Counted from the stretch's first letter, positions 18,234-27,552 are shown. The stretch: DNA of 64,000 nucleotides from Halomonas llamarensis (GCF_023555005.1 NZ_JAMJPJ010000014.1:24662-88661); one strand, 5' to 3'. Notes: a model not told the origin generated them from the letters alone. Made by a program: numbers and translations.

Positions 18234-19934
18234 ATGCGCGATAATGGAGCAGTGACTCAGCGGGAGCATGTCCTGGATGACGGCGATGTTCTGATCTCAA
18301 AAACCGATAGCCAAAGCCATATTCTTTATGCCAATCAAGCGTTTATCGGTATCAGCGGATTCGACTACGATGAGCTTTACCACGCCCCACACAATATCGT
18401 TCGCCATCCGGACATGCCGGAAGTCGTATTCAAGGATATGTGGAACGACTTGCAGGCGGGAAAATACTGGTCAGGGTTGATCAAAAACCGGCGAAAAAAC
18501 GGCGACCATTACTGGGTCCGTGCCAACGTGGTCCCCTTACGCGAAGGTAACAAAGTGACTGGCTTTTGCTCCATTCGTATTAAACCGAGCCGTCAAGAAG
18601 TGGCGCAGGCCGAAGAGGTATACCGTGATATTCGCGAGCAGGGCGGGCGCTTTGAGGTCAAACACGGCGTCGCGTATCGCCGCTCCCTACGCCGACTCAT
18701 GCCGATCAACTTTAGAAGCATGCGTGTCAAGTCCGTTTTTTCGGCCATTGTCGGGTTTGGGCTTTTCAGTGGGTTAGGTATCGCCGCCTCTATCACACTA
18801 TCCCAACTTGCACCTCAAAGCAGCGCAGGTATGACATTCCTCGCGCTTAGCTTGTTGGGTGGCTTAGGTGTCGGCGCATGGCAGCTGTTTAACAGCTTGC
18901 GCAACCGACGTTTTATGTACACAGCCAACGATTTCGCGCTTCAACTCGCAGCCGGCAACTTAGAAGCCACGATACCCCGCATGGGCAAAAGTGAAATGGA
19001 CAAAACGTTAGGCACCATGAACTTTATGCGCCGCTCGCTTGAAGCGCTTATTGGCGACCTAAACACACGGGTTGATCTTGTTCGTCCTGCTGTTGAAAGC
19101 CTCTCGAAGGGCAACGATGACATGGCCGCCCGCCTAGAGCAGCAAGCATCGGCGGTACAGCAAACGGCAGCAAGCGCTGAAGAGATCTCCTCTACTGTCG
19201 CGCAAAGTGCCCACAACGCGACCCAGGCAAGCAACGCCTCTGTGGGTAACGTCAATGAAGTCGACCATACCAGCCAAGTGATGGGTAATCTTGCGAACGC
19301 GATGGAAGAGATCACTCAGCACGCCAATAATATGGCCGGCATTGTCAGCACCATCGACACCATTGCGTTTCAAACCAATATTCTGGCGCTCAATGCCTCA
19401 GTCGAGGCGGCGCGGGCAGGTGAGCATGGGCGCGGTTTTGCGGTGGTTGCCGATGAAGTGCGCAAACTTGCCAGTCAGTCTGCCGATGCGGCGAAGCAAG
19501 TGCAGGGGCTGATTGACCAAGCGCGCAAGAGCATTCATGGCGGCCAAGCCCAGGCAAATGAAGCCACCGACGCTATGGAAAAAATCCGCTCGGCAAGCCA
19601 CCGGGTGAATGACCTCATGGGGGAAATTACCGCGGCAACTCACGAGCAAAGCCAAGGCATTAGCCAGATCAGTAGCGCCATTAATGACATTGACCAAAGC
19701 ACACAGTCTAGCGCCGCCAGCATGGGTACCTACAAAGATGCCACAACGGAACTTGCCGAACAGATTCGTGGGCTTTCGCATAGTGCCATGGCATTTTTAA
19801 ATGAGCGTGAATGGCATGCATATGGCCAGGCATTGCCAAGCGCCAATAGCCAGGCGTCGCTCCCGCGTGGCGAAGCGCCTCATTCACACCGTTTAGGCCG
19901 AGACACCCCCGAAGCCGAATGGGCCGAGTTTTAA
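18234..19934 (+). CDS. Aer-like PAS methyl-accepting chemotaxis protein
   Basis: 566 residues with a cytoplasmic N-terminal PAS domain (about 12-130; IVRHPDMP and [11 protein letters not shown] resemble the FAD-binding PAS of Aer), a membrane hairpin (about 168-222) without a large periplasmic domain, and a C-terminal signalling domain with the hairpin tip [23 protein letters not shown]. This is the layout of the E. coli aerotaxis receptor, which senses energy state through FAD redox and signals to CheA-CheW. No che genes are in the window. It follows the LOV-GGDEF-EAL gene by 140 AT-rich bases. Confidence 0.87.
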   Translation: MRDNGAVTQREHVLDDGDVLISKTDSQSHILYANQAFIGISGFDYDELYHAPHNIVRHPDMPEVVFKDMWNDLQAGKYWSGLIKNRRKNGDHYWVRANVVPLREGNKVTGFCSIRIKPSRQEVAQAEEVYRDIREQGGRFEVKHGVAYRRSLRRLMPINFRSMRVKSVFSAIVGFGLFSGLGIAASITLSQLAPQSSAGMTFLALSLLGGLGVGAWQLFNSLRNRRFMYTANDFALQLAAGNLEATIPRMGKSEMDKTLGTMNFMRRSLEALIGDLNTRVDLVRPAVESLSKGNDDMAARLEQQASAVQQTAASAEEISSTVAQSAHNATQASNASVGNVNEVDHTSQVMGNLANAMEEITQHANNMAGIVSTIDTIAFQTNILALNASVEAARAGEHGRGFAVVADEVRKLASQSADAAKQVQGLIDQARKSIHGGQAQANEATDAMEKIRSASHRVNDLMGEITAATHEQSQGISQISSAINDIDQSTQSSAASMGTYKDATTELAEQIRGLSHSAMAFLNEREWHAYGQALPSANSQASLPRGEAPHSHRLGRDTPEAEWAEF

Positions 19935-19997
19935 ATAGCGATAATGCCAAAACGACCTTTTTTTGCCCGGCAATGCTAGCTGACGCATGTAAGTGGC

Positions 19998-20720
19998 TTA
20001 ACGCTGTGCATCCGCCAACAGCCCCGAAAACGAATGAATGACCACTTCGCGGTTGGAAAATGTCGCGATGTGGTCTGTTTTCAACCGGCGGAGGTGGCGA
20101 TTGACGGTTTCAGGGGCAAGATCCAGATAGCTTGCAATCTCAATTTGTGACAATGGCAACGCAAACCGTTCGGCGGCCTTACCGTGCCCTTTCAAACGCG
20201 TCGATAAATCAAGCAGAAAGCTTGCCAGTTTATTAGCGGCGCTGCGCCCATAGATTAATTCAAAACGACGCTGACGCTGACGAAGCTGACGTGCTGTTTT
20301 TAGCAGTAAGGCTTTTTGCACACTGTGATGGCGCAGCCCAAATAACGTTAACTTGCCGTATGGAATGCGACAAATAAACGTTTTATCCGCCGCCACTAGC
20401 GAGTTGGTCACGTGAGTATCACCAATCGCCTCAAGACCGACCACTTCGCCAGGCAAATAAATATCCAAAAGCTGATAAGGTCGCCCCGAGTCAGCACACG
20501 CTACCTGTTTAATAAGCCCGGAGCGCGCCATCAACAACGTGCGAAAAGTCTCTCCCGCTTGCACAATCACGCTGTCGTGCTCAAACGGTAACGGCCGCTC
20601 AATGAGTTGATCAAATGACTCTAGTGCCTGGCGCGGCAAGGCGGACGGAAAACAAAATGCCCGCTGCCCACAAAAGTGACAGCTCACATGCGGCACTTGA
20701 TGGCTATCTGTGATGCTCAC
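19998..20720 (-). CDS. Fnr/Anr-type oxygen-sensing regulator
   Basis: 240-residue Crp/Fnr-family activator. All four candidate [4Fe-4S] ligands are present: the C-x2-C-x5-C cluster at Cys14, Cys17, Cys23 and a fourth at Cys117 (FICRIP), so it should sense oxygen as Fnr and Anr do. The effector domain is followed by a long dimer helix and a winged helix-turn-helix. The recognition helix reads E204-T-V-N207-R208, where E. coli Fnr has E-T-I-S-R; Ser to Asn at the third contact is a noticeable change. It is convergent with the Aer-like gene. The 195 bases upstream show no obvious Fnr box. Confidence 0.87.
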   Translation of the reverse strand: MSITDSHQVPHVSCHFCGQRAFCFPSALPRQALESFDQLIERPLPFEHDSVIVQAGETFRTLLMARSGLIKQVACADSGRPYQLLDIYLPGEVVGLEAIGDTHVTNSLVAADKTFICRIPYGKLTLFGLRHHSVQKALLLKTARQLRQRQRRFELIYGRSAANKLASFLLDLSTRLKGHGKAAERFALPLSQIEIASYLDLAPETVNRHLRRLKTDHIATFSNREVVIHSFSGLLADAQR

Positions 20721-20915
20721 ACTGACGTGTTCCCCTGACGCTGGATCCTAACTGCACCCGCAAACGACATATCACTAGCAGCCCCACTACTCGGCCACTC
20801 ACTATTGGTGCCACCTTAACTTATAGTACTCGCTTCATGGTATTAGTTCTTAAAGTGCTGGTCTTCTTGCATGAAAGCCTAAGCGAAGGCGTCAGGTGGA
20901 GCACAGAGGAGATCG

Positions 20916-21359
20916 TTACATCGGCAGGATGGCAATAATGTGCTCTTCAAGCTTATCTTCTGACACGCTATCTTGCGACACTGCAAAACCGCGCACGCTA
21001 ATGCCTTTGCGGTGAACGCGCTCGGCATCGTTACTCAGCAGTGGATGCCACCCGGCTAATTTGCGTCCTTCCGCCACGCGTCGGTACGCACAGCTTTGGG
21101 GCAGCCAAGTAAACTCCTTCATCAGCGCCGGTGTCAGCTGCGTGCAGTCGGGTACGCTATCAAAGCGATTTTCATAGTCACTGCATTGGCAACTTTGGGT
21201 ATCGAGCAAGCGGCAAGCCACGTTCAGCACGGCAAGTTCCTGCGTATCTTCGTCGTGCAGCTTAAGAAGACAGCACTGGCCACAGCCATCGCATAGCGCT
21301 TCCCACTCTTCAGCCGTGAGCTCCTCAAGCGAATAGCGCTCCCAGAACCGTTCTCTCAT
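20916..21359 (-). CDS. ycgN: YcgN-family (UPF0260) cysteine-cluster protein
   Basis: 147-residue protein with the conserved motif CDGCGQCC near residue 25 and further cysteines (CRLLDTQSCQC, PDC, SCAY), the pattern of the YkgJ/UPF0260 putative metal-binding family. It matches E. coli YcgN along its whole length (DGCGQCC, LNVACR, WLP-SCAYR, WHPLL, ISVRG). Its biochemical role is unknown. ATG 21359 is chosen to match the family N-terminus; a GTG four codons upstream is possible. It follows ycgL in the ycgL-ycgN order, but the junction is filled with a 14-bp tandem repeat. Confidence 0.87.
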   Translation of the reverse strand: MRERFWERYSLEELTAEEWEALCDGCGQCCLLKLHDEDTQELAVLNVACRLLDTQSCQCSDYENRFDSVPDCTQLTPALMKEFTWLPQSCAYRRVAEGRKLAGWHPLLSNDAERVHRKGISVRGFAVSQDSVSEDKLEEHIIAILPM

Positions 21360-21460
21360 ACTATTTTCCACATGCTATTTCCCACATACTTTCTCCCACA
21401 TACTCTTTCCCGCTTACTCTCGCACATAGCCTCTGCCACGCACCTTCTCCCACGTGCTTC
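21359..21460. repeat. Eight-unit 14-bp degenerate tandem repeat, ycgL-ycgN junction
   Basis: Read on the minus strand, the gap consists of about eight diverged 13-14-base units such as GTATGTGGGAGAAA, GTATGTGGGAAATA and GCATGTGGAAAATA, the last running into GTATGAGAG at the ycgN start. Most units contain a ribosome-site-like GGGAGAA or GGAAA and several contain ATG. Confidence 0.7.
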
Positions 21461-21470
21461 TGCTCGGCGT

Positions 21471-21776
21471 TTAATAGCGTGCTTCGGTTGGCGCTCGGTA
21501 AAGGTCGAGTAGGTAGTCTTCTTTGGCAGGCGGCATCTGAAAATAGAAGCCCTGCTCGCGAATTGCCGCCATGACGTCGGCCGCTTTGGCGCGTGAAAGC
21601 GGCTGATCAGGCGTCAGCAACATCGTTATCACCGGCACCGGTTGACCAAAACGCGCCATGAGTGCGTCGGGCACATCGGCAACACCGTTGCGCTTTTCAA
21701 CATATAGATACATCTCTTCTTTGCGAGCGCTTTTGAAGACTTCACAGATTAGACGATCAGGCGCGTTGTCAGTCAT
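21471..21776 (-). CDS. ycgL: YcgL-domain protein (UPF0745)
   Basis: 101 residues matching the YcgL family: ICEVFKS at the start, EMYLYV, FG-P, and the C-terminal LLTPDQPLSRAKAADVMAAI and GFYFQMP blocks. The fold is known from E. coli and Shigella structures but the function is not settled. Its ATG overlaps the rnd stop codon by four bases, so the rnd-ycgL pair is translationally coupled, as in many gammaproteobacteria where this gene follows rnd. Confidence 0.88.
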   Translation of the reverse strand: MTDNAPDRLICEVFKSARKEEMYLYVEKRNGVADVPDALMARFGQPVPVITMLLTPDQPLSRAKAADVMAAIREQGFYFQMPPAKEDYLLDLYRAPTEARY

Positions 21777-22927
21777 TTTGATTTTTCCTGCAAAACGTGT
21801 TCTTGTAAAACGTACTCTTGCAAAACATCGTTAAGCGACGGATTAAGGCATTCGCCGCGCCACCCAACAGGCATCGTCAGCGGCTCATGCGCCAACGACT
21901 GCATGACAAGCTGTTCAATATCGCGACGACGCATCAGCATTTCGGGCGCGACACCCAGCGCATTTGCTTGCGCGGTAATGGCTTTTTTCAATGCCTTAAA
22001 AAGCGGCTTAAACGGCGGCCGAGCCGGGTCAGGCCAAGCGGCAGGTAGTGCATCATCAGGGCAATCATGTGCCTGTTTGACCAACGCTAAGAGTGTGTCG
22101 CCCTCTTTTTTTACCAGCGGTGGCTTAACGCCTTCGACCTTGGCCAGTTCAAAGCGATTTTTTGGCATCGCTTCGGCAATGGCGAATAGCACCTTATCGC
22201 TCACTAGCCAATTGCGAGGTAAATTACGCTGACGCGTTTCGCCTTCGCGCCATGTTGTCATCCGGCGGTAGGCCTCTATCTGGCGAGGAGTTAGGCGCCA
22301 CAGCTGGCGCTGGCGAGCAAACCACTGATCAGAGCTGCCCACTTGGGCTTGATTTAGTATCGCCTGGCACTCTTGCTCTACCCAACGCAGGCGGCCGAGT
22401 GCGTGAAGCTTAGCCTCTTGCTGTGCCCATACGTTAAGCAGATAGATCACATCCAGCGCGGCATAGCAACACTGGGCTTCGCTCAAGGGGCGCTCTAGCC
22501 AATCGGAGCGAGTTTCTTCTTTGGGCAAGGTTTCGCCCGTCCAAAACTCCACTAGTTTCTGATAGCCCATCCCCGGATTCTCAGAAAGAAACCCCTGGGC
22601 GACTTGCGTATCGATCAACGGCGTTGGTAAGACGTCAGCCCAGCGCTTAAACACATCCAAATCTTCGCTGCTCGCGTGGAGCAGCTTGATTGGGCCGCTT
22701 TCCAGCAGCGCTTTAAACGCTGGCGTACAGTCGGTGGTGAGCGGGTCGATAAGATAGGCCGTTTCATCGCAGGCAAACTGAATCAGCGCCGGTACCGGGT
22801 AGAAAGAATTCTCACGGAAAAACTCGGTATCCAACGCGATCACGTCAGCGCCAGCCATATTTTCACAGGCGGCGTCTAACGCTTGCGGCGTGTCAATCCA
22901 ATGGTAGGAGGGGGAGGCAATAGACAA
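21773..22927 (-). CDS. rnd: Ribonuclease D
   Basis: 384-residue 3'-5' exoribonuclease that trims tRNA 3' ends. DEDD-type catalytic residues are visible: Asp33 and Glu35 in ALDTEFF, Asp in HASSEDLDVF, and the later YAALDVIYLL block. An HRDC domain follows (about 210-290). E. coli RNase D is 375 residues; the extra length here is largely a C-terminal repeat of VLQE-containing five-residue units (LQEYVLQEHVLQEKSK). The final unit also supplies the ribosome site of ycgL. Confidence 0.93.
   Translation of the reverse strand: MSIASPSYHWIDTPQALDAACENMAGADVIALDTEFFRENSFYPVPALIQFACDETAYLIDPLTTDCTPAFKALLESGPIKLLHASSEDLDVFKRWADVLPTPLIDTQVAQGFLSENPGMGYQKLVEFWTGETLPKEETRSDWLERPLSEAQCCYAALDVIYLLNVWAQQEAKLHALGRLRWVEQECQAILNQAQVGSSDQWFARQRQLWRLTPRQIEAYRRMTTWREGETRQRNLPRNWLVSDKVLFAIAEAMPKNRFELAKVEGVKPPLVKKEGDTLLALVKQAHDCPDDALPAAWPDPARPPFKPLFKALKKAITAQANALGVAPEMLMRRRDIEQLVMQSLAHEPLTMPVGWRGECLNPSLNDVLQEYVLQEHVLQEKSK
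21782..21826. repeat. 15-bp tandem repeat at the 3' end of rnd
   Basis: Three in-frame 15-base units: TTTTTCCTGCAAAAC (21782), GTGTTCTTGTAAAAC (21797) and GTACTCTTGCAAAAC (21812), encoding the repeated VLQE units. On the minus strand the last unit contains CAGGAAAAA, the ribosome site for ycgL. Confidence 0.7.
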
Positions 22928-22980
22928 AAGCAGAATTCCAAGTGGTTGTGCTGACAGGCACGCATCGAGTGCAAGAGCGA

Positions 22981-23586
22981 TTATTCGCTGGAAAAAGGCA
23001 GCCGGCCGTTGAAAGCGCGGCTTAACGTGCCGCCATCGACGTATTCAAGCTCGCCACCCATGGGGACGCCATAGGCTAAGCGCGAGAAACGCACGCCGTA
23101 ATCGTTAAGCTGTGTGGCGATATAATGCGCGGTAGCCTCCCCTTCTACGGTAGGGTTGGTCGCTAACACAATTTCTTGGATCACCCCTTGCGCGACTAAG
23201 GCTTCCAACTGTTCTAAGCCGATGGCTTCGGGTCCGACGCCGTCGATGGGCGAGAGGTGCCCATGAAGAACGAAATAACGCCCGTGAAAACCGCCCGCCT
23301 CTTCAATGGCCAGCTGGTCGGCAGGCGATTCTACGACACATAACAGCGCATCATCACGCCGCGGGCTTTCACATAGGGCGCAAAGCTCGGCTTCGGTTAA
23401 GGTACGGCAGCGCTGGCAGTAGCCAACCTCATCGATTGCCTGCTCAATGGTCGTCGCTAGCCGTTTGCCGCCGTCGCGTTCACGCTCTAGCAAGTGCATG
23501 GCCATGCGCTGAGCCGTTTTCGGCCCAACGCCTGGAAGCACGCGAAATGCTTCCATAAGCTGCTCGACAAGAGGGGAGAAGCGCAT
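22981..23586 (-). CDS. recR: Recombination mediator RecR
   Basis: 201 residues, the normal RecR length. Helix-hairpin-helix near the N-terminus ([17 protein letters not shown]), a four-cysteine zinc finger (CQRC and CALC, about 57-72), a Toprim domain starting at [10 protein letters not shown] and the C-terminal Walker B-like region. RecR with RecO and RecF loads RecA at gaps. The stop of ybaB is 3 bases upstream, in the conserved dnaX-ybaB-recR order. Confidence 0.96.
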   Translation of the reverse strand: MRFSPLVEQLMEAFRVLPGVGPKTAQRMAMHLLERERDGGKRLATTIEQAIDEVGYCQRCRTLTEAELCALCESPRRDDALLCVVESPADQLAIEEAGGFHGRYFVLHGHLSPIDGVGPEAIGLEQLEALVAQGVIQEIVLATNPTVEGEATAHYIATQLNDYGVRFSRLAYGVPMGGELEYVDGGTLSRAFNGRLPFSSE

Positions 23587-23589
23587 CGC

Positions 23590-23916
23590 TTAAAACGGCA
23601 TTTTGAACCCCGGCGGCAGATCAAGCCCCGAGGTAGCGTCTTCCATTTTCTGTTTGGAACTCACTTCGACTTTACGCACCGCATCATTTACCGCCGCGGC
23701 GAGAAGATCTTCAAGCAATTCCTTGTCTTCTTCCATAACACTTGCATCAATGTCGACATCAATCACATCGTGTCGCCCGTTCATGGTTACCTTCACCATA
23801 CCGGCGCCCGCTTCGCCCAGCACTTCAGCATTAGCCACTTCTTCTTGGGCACGCTGCACTTTCTCTTGCATCTCTTGGGCCTGTTTCATCAGGTTGCCCA
23901 TTCCACCTTTCATCAT
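23590..23916 (-). CDS. ybaB: YbaB/EbfC nucleoid-associated protein
   Basis: 108 residues typical of YbaB: a methionine-rich start ([17 protein letters not shown]), the [15 protein letters not shown] strand pair and the C-terminal amphipathic helix. Dimeric DNA-binding protein that affects nucleoid structure and expression of several genes. It lies between dnaX (75 bases) and recR (3 bases), the usual arrangement. Confidence 0.95.
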   Translation of the reverse strand: MMKGGMGNLMKQAQEMQEKVQRAQEEVANAEVLGEAGAGMVKVTMNGRHDVIDVDIDASVMEEDKELLEDLLAAAVNDAVRKVEVSSKQKMEDATSGLDLPPGFKMPF

Positions 23917-23991
23917 GACGTTATCTCCATCTTCACAGTCAATCGGTCAGTTATACTAGCAATACGGTTAAAATTAGCACCGGGCCCAGGG

Positions 23992-25800
23992 TCAACGCGC
24001 CGAGCGCACGGGTTTAACGCTTGATTCTATCAGCTTTGCCCCGAAGGCTTGCTTAAGCTTTTGAATATGAGGATCACGGCTCAGGGTATCAACCGCGTGA
24101 GCGTAGCGCTCTTGAGCTTGTCGCTCTTCGCGTTGATGCGGTGTTTCTTGCGATGTATCTAGCGCTTCGACGTGAAACGTCACTTGGCGTTCAATCCCCT
24201 GAGCGCTTAATGCTTTGGCGATGCGAGTCTGGTGAATCTCAGCTTGCATCGCGGCTTGGCTCGGCGCCAAGCGCAGCACTAACGTCATGCCATCGTCGCT
24301 TTCACACTGGCAGTTGGCGGCAAGGTTGCGCGTTAAACCCCCTAAGCCTAGGGCGTCAAACATGGCGAGCCACTTGGCGTGGTTCAACCGCTCAGGCTCG
24401 CCTTCCTGCGTCGGTTCGGCAGGCTCGGGGGCGGCACTCGGCACGATAGGTAGCGGCTCAGGCTGAACGTCCGGTTCCGGCGCGGGCTGAGACTCTGGTG
24501 CTGGCTCGGGTTCAGCTAATGGCGGCTCGGGTGGTGCAGGCGTCTCACCAGCCCAGGGCGGTGGCTCCGATGGCGCCGAAGTTGGCGCTTCCGTAGAGGC
24601 CGGTGCGGAGGCTGCACTTTCGGGCACTGATTGCTGTGACGGTGTTTCCTGCGACTGCGGTTTTAAGGGCAGCGGCGTTTGCGGGGGTTTAGGCACGCCT
24701 TGGGGACGAAACGCCAGCATACGCAGTAGCGTCATTTCTAATGCACTACGCAAGTCTGGGGCGTGCACCATATCACCGCGCCCTTGAATACCGATTTGAT
24801 AATAGAGCTGTACGTCTTCAGCCATAAAGCGCGAGGCCAATGCGATCACAGTTTCGCGATCCCCGTGGCTGTTGTCCACCGCATCGGGCACCATTTGCGC
24901 CACTGCAAGGCGGTGCAAAATCGCCGTGACGTCATCGAGTACAGCGGCAAAATCCGGCCCCTGTTCGGCCAGCTGAGCGACCTCACTCAACAACCGCGCC
25001 ACGTCCACCTCCGCCAGCGCATCAACCAGCGCCAACACATGGCGATGATCAAGCGTACCTAGCATGGCCGCCACATCGCCGTGGCGAACTTCGCCTTGGC
25101 CAAAGGCAATGGCCTGATCGGTCAAGCTCATGGCATCGCGCATGGAGCCCTCTGCGGCCTTGCCAAGCAGCCACAGGGCACTTTCTTCAAACGCAACGCC
25201 TTCCACTGTAAGCACATGCTGAAGGTGTTCGACCACCCGCTCCGGCGGCATGTGTTTCAGGGTGAACTGTAAACAGCGCGATAGCACCGTCGGAGGGAGT
25301 TTGTGCGGGTCGGTCGTGGCCAACAGGAATTTAACGTGTGGCGGCGGTTCTTCGAGGGTTTTCAGCAGCGCGTTGAAGCTGCTAGTCGAAAGCATGTGCA
25401 CCTCGTCAATGAGATACACCTTATAGCGCCCCTGAGTCGGCGCATATTGAACGTTGTCCAGAAGCTCGCGAGTGTCTTCGACTTTAGTCCGCGAAGCCGC
25501 ATCGACCTCAATCAGGTCAACAAAGCGCCCCTCGTCAATGGCGCGACAGCTATCACACTCGCCGCAAGGGGTTGAGGTCACACCTTCATCACCACGGCCG
25601 TTCGCCGTGCAGTTTAGACACTTCGCCAGAATCCGCGCGAGGGTGGTTTTGCCCACGCCGCGAGTGCCAGTAAAGAGGTAGGCGTGATGCAAACGTCCTT
25701 GGTCAAGCGCATTGACCAAGGCACGCTGTACATGGGCCTGGCCCACAAGCTCGTGAAATGTGCGTGGCCGCCACTTACGGGCCAGAACCTGATAGCTCAT
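23992..25800 (-). CDS. dnaX: DNA polymerase III subunit tau/gamma
   Basis: 602-residue clamp-loader ATPase. Walker A GTRGVGKTT (about 45-53), a zinc module (CLNC and CGECDSC), Walker B LIDEVHMLS, SRC motif, domain III, then a proline- and glutamate-rich linker (about 365-460) and a C-terminal tau domain that binds polymerase alpha. I see no A-AAA-AAG-type slippery run on the coding strand, so the short gamma form may not arise by the E. coli frameshift. It heads the dnaX-ybaB-recR operon. Confidence 0.96.
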   Translation of the reverse strand: MSYQVLARKWRPRTFHELVGQAHVQRALVNALDQGRLHHAYLFTGTRGVGKTTLARILAKCLNCTANGRGDEGVTSTPCGECDSCRAIDEGRFVDLIEVDAASRTKVEDTRELLDNVQYAPTQGRYKVYLIDEVHMLSTSSFNALLKTLEEPPPHVKFLLATTDPHKLPPTVLSRCLQFTLKHMPPERVVEHLQHVLTVEGVAFEESALWLLGKAAEGSMRDAMSLTDQAIAFGQGEVRHGDVAAMLGTLDHRHVLALVDALAEVDVARLLSEVAQLAEQGPDFAAVLDDVTAILHRLAVAQMVPDAVDNSHGDRETVIALASRFMAEDVQLYYQIGIQGRGDMVHAPDLRSALEMTLLRMLAFRPQGVPKPPQTPLPLKPQSQETPSQQSVPESAASAPASTEAPTSAPSEPPPWAGETPAPPEPPLAEPEPAPESQPAPEPDVQPEPLPIVPSAAPEPAEPTQEGEPERLNHAKWLAMFDALGLGGLTRNLAANCQCESDDGMTLVLRLAPSQAAMQAEIHQTRIAKALSAQGIERQVTFHVEALDTSQETPHQREERQAQERYAHAVDTLSRDPHIQKLKQAFGAKLIESSVKPVRSAR

Positions 25801-25850
25801 TGAGCAAATATCCTTTGGCGGGCTGAAGTGCCTAACGGCAACGACATAAA

Positions 25851-25869
25851 AGCCGCTATTCTAGCGGCT
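25851..25869 (-). terminator. Terminator after grxD
   Basis: Perfect 8-bp stem AGCCGCTA / TAGCGGCT with a three-base loop, followed on the minus strand by TTTTATG. It lies 45 bases past the grxD stop and 51 bases before the dnaX start. Confidence 0.65.
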
Positions 25870-25913
25870 ACGCGTAAGCCCGCCAACCGCCGACGCAGAA
25901 GGCGTTTGCCAAG

Positions 25914-26264
25914 TTACGTGTTATCGCTATTTTCGGCACTACTCGCCCGCTCGCCGGCGGCTTTAACGAGTTTTTCCAGCTCGCCGCTTTCGTTCATTTC
26001 CATCACGATATCGCAACCGCCAACCAGCTCGCCTTCCACCCAAAGCTGCGGGAAGGTTGGCCAGTTAGCGACTTTCGGCAGCTCGGCGCGAATATCAGGA
26101 TTATCCAATACGTTAACGAACGCAAAGCGCTCGCCGCAATTCATCAGCGCCTGAACGGTCTGTGCCGAAAAGCCGCACTGGGGAAGCTGCGGCGTGCCTT
26201 TCATGTAGATCAAAATCGGATTTTCACTAATCTGCTGCTGAATATTTTCTACCGTGGTGCTCAT
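25914..26264 (-). CDS. grxD: Monothiol glutaredoxin 4
   Basis: 116 residues with the monothiol active site CGFS (Cys30) after KGTPQLPQ, then the WPTFPQLWVEGELVGGCDIV block. This is the Grx4 family that binds and carries [2Fe-2S] clusters for iron-sulfur trafficking and iron signalling. Slightly longer than E. coli GrxD because of a short C-terminal extension. It is a single gene upstream of dnaX, with a terminator between them. Confidence 0.95.
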   Translation of the reverse strand: MSTTVENIQQQISENPILIYMKGTPQLPQCGFSAQTVQALMNCGERFAFVNVLDNPDIRAELPKVANWPTFPQLWVEGELVGGCDIVMEMNESGELEKLVKAAGERASSAENSDNT

Positions 26265-26436
26265 ACCAACTCCTCGTTTTCTGACGGGTATGTTACGACA
26301 GCCTCATACTTGACGACGTCACCAATACTTGACTGAGTTACTGGGCCTTAGCCTTGGTGACCATTCTACGCACGCCGTGCGCGTTGCGCATCCCCTGCCG
26401 CCTCGCTAGGATAGTGTTTTTGCGCGGAGAGTGACC

Positions 26437-27354
26437 ATGGCGACACGCCATTTTCTGACCCTGTTGGACCTAAACCCCGATGAGCTGAGCTATCTCATTC
26501 AGCGGGCCATCACCATCAAAAGCAACCTCAAGGCGCAAGGGCCAAACTATGCACCGCTCCCTAACCGCACGCTGGCGATGATTTTTGAGAAATCCTCCAC
26601 GCGCACACGAGTGTCATTTGAAACAGCGATGGCGCATTTTGGCGGCCACGCGTTGTTTCTTTCTCCGCGCGATACTCAGCTAGGCCGCGGCGAGCCGATT
26701 GGTGACACCGCTCGCGTACTGTCGGAAATGGTCGACGCGATAATGGTTCGCACCTTCTCCCACGCAGGCCTAGAAACGTTCGCCGCCGCAAGCCACGTCC
26801 CCGTGATCAATGCACTCACTGATGACTACCACCCGTGCCAACTGCTCGCCGATGTCATGACGTGGACAGAGCTTCGCGGTAGCGTCCAAGGGCGTACGGC
26901 GGTATGGATCGGCGACGGCAATAACATGTGCCATTCATGGATCAATGCGGCCCGCCAGTTCGATTTCAACCTGCGGATTTGCTGCCCGAAAGGCTATGAG
27001 CCCAGCGCCGACATCATGGCCGCTGCAGGTAACCGGGTAACGCTGACACACGATCCGCAAGTGGCGGTTCAAGGCGTCGACCTGATCACCACTGACGTAT
27101 GGGCATCAATGGGACAAGAGGAAGAGCAAGCGAAGCGAGAAGCTGATTTTGCCGACCTTCAAGTCACGGAGGCCATGCTTGACCAGGCCAAAGAGGACGC
27201 ACTGTTTCTCCATTGCCTACCCGCCCACCGCGGTGAAGAGATCAGCGCAACGCTGCTTGACGACCCGCGTGCAGTGGTCTGGCAAGAAGCTGGCAACCGT
27301 CTTCATGCCCAGAAAGCGCTGATTGAGTTTCTGCTACTCGGGAAAGTTAGCTAA
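26437..27354 (+). CDS. argF: Ornithine carbamoyltransferase
   Basis: 305 residues; forms citrulline from ornithine and carbamoyl phosphate in arginine biosynthesis. The carbamoyl-phosphate loop SSTRT (about 53-57), DDYHPCQ, and the ornithine-binding [10 protein letters not shown] loop are all present. The length and the N-terminus (RHFLTLLDL) resemble the biosynthetic ArgF of pseudomonads. ATG 26437 is chosen, six bases after GGAGA; a GTG at 26431 is in frame. No other arg genes are near. Confidence 0.94.
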   Translation: MATRHFLTLLDLNPDELSYLIQRAITIKSNLKAQGPNYAPLPNRTLAMIFEKSSTRTRVSFETAMAHFGGHALFLSPRDTQLGRGEPIGDTARVLSEMVDAIMVRTFSHAGLETFAAASHVPVINALTDDYHPCQLLADVMTWTELRGSVQGRTAVWIGDGNNMCHSWINAARQFDFNLRICCPKGYEPSADIMAAAGNRVTLTHDPQVAVQGVDLITTDVWASMGQEEEQAKREADFADLQVTEAMLDQAKEDALFLHCLPAHRGEEISATLLDDPRAVVWQEAGNRLHAQKALIEFLLLGKVS

Positions 27355-27369
27355 AAGGCATTAGCTAAC

Positions 27370-27404
27370 AAAAAAACCGCCCGACTTCAAAAAAAATCGG
27401 GCGG
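27370..27404 (-). terminator. Terminator of the tRNA-Ala transcript
   Basis: Stem CCGCCCGA / TCGGGCGG (27377-27404) with a 12-base loop, followed on the minus strand by TTTTTTTG. It lies 10 bases after the tRNA-Ala CCA end. The plus-strand reading lacks a T tract, so it does not obviously serve argF. Confidence 0.75.
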
Positions 27405-27414
27405 CTGTAACATT

Positions 27415-27490
27415 TGGTGGAGCCTAGCGGGATCGAACCGCTGACCTCGACACTGCCAGTGTCGCGCTCTCCCAGCTGAGCTAAGGCCCC
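27415..27490 (-). tRNA. tRNA-Ala (GGC)
   Basis: 76 bases with a genomically encoded CCA end. Acceptor arms GGGGCCT / AGGCTCC, D-arm TAGCTCAGCTGGGAGAGC, anticodon loop ACTGGCAGT giving anticodon GGC, and T-arm GGTTCGATCC. It has its own promoter and terminator. Confidence 0.97.
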
Positions 27491-27523
27491 TAATAAAAAC
27501 TGCTGCTTGAAACAGCGCGAGGA

Positions 27524-27552
27524 ATAATACGTCGCCAATTGAGCCCAGTCAA
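27524..27552 (-). promoter_or_regulatory. Sigma-70 promoter of tRNA-Ala
   Basis: On the minus strand, TTGACT (27552-27547), a 17-base spacer and TATTAT (27529-27524), ending 34 bases before the mature tRNA 5' end. Confidence 0.75.

Noticed and set aside
20721..20915. Fnr autoregulatory box upstream of the Fnr-like gene
   Set aside because: No TTGAT-N4-ATCAA or close variant was found in the 195-base gap.
25801..25913. Signal recognition particle RNA next to dnaX, as in some relatives
   Set aside because: The conserved core of bacterial 4.5S RNA (GGTCAGG...GGAAGCAGCC type) is not present on either strand here; only the grxD terminator is seen.
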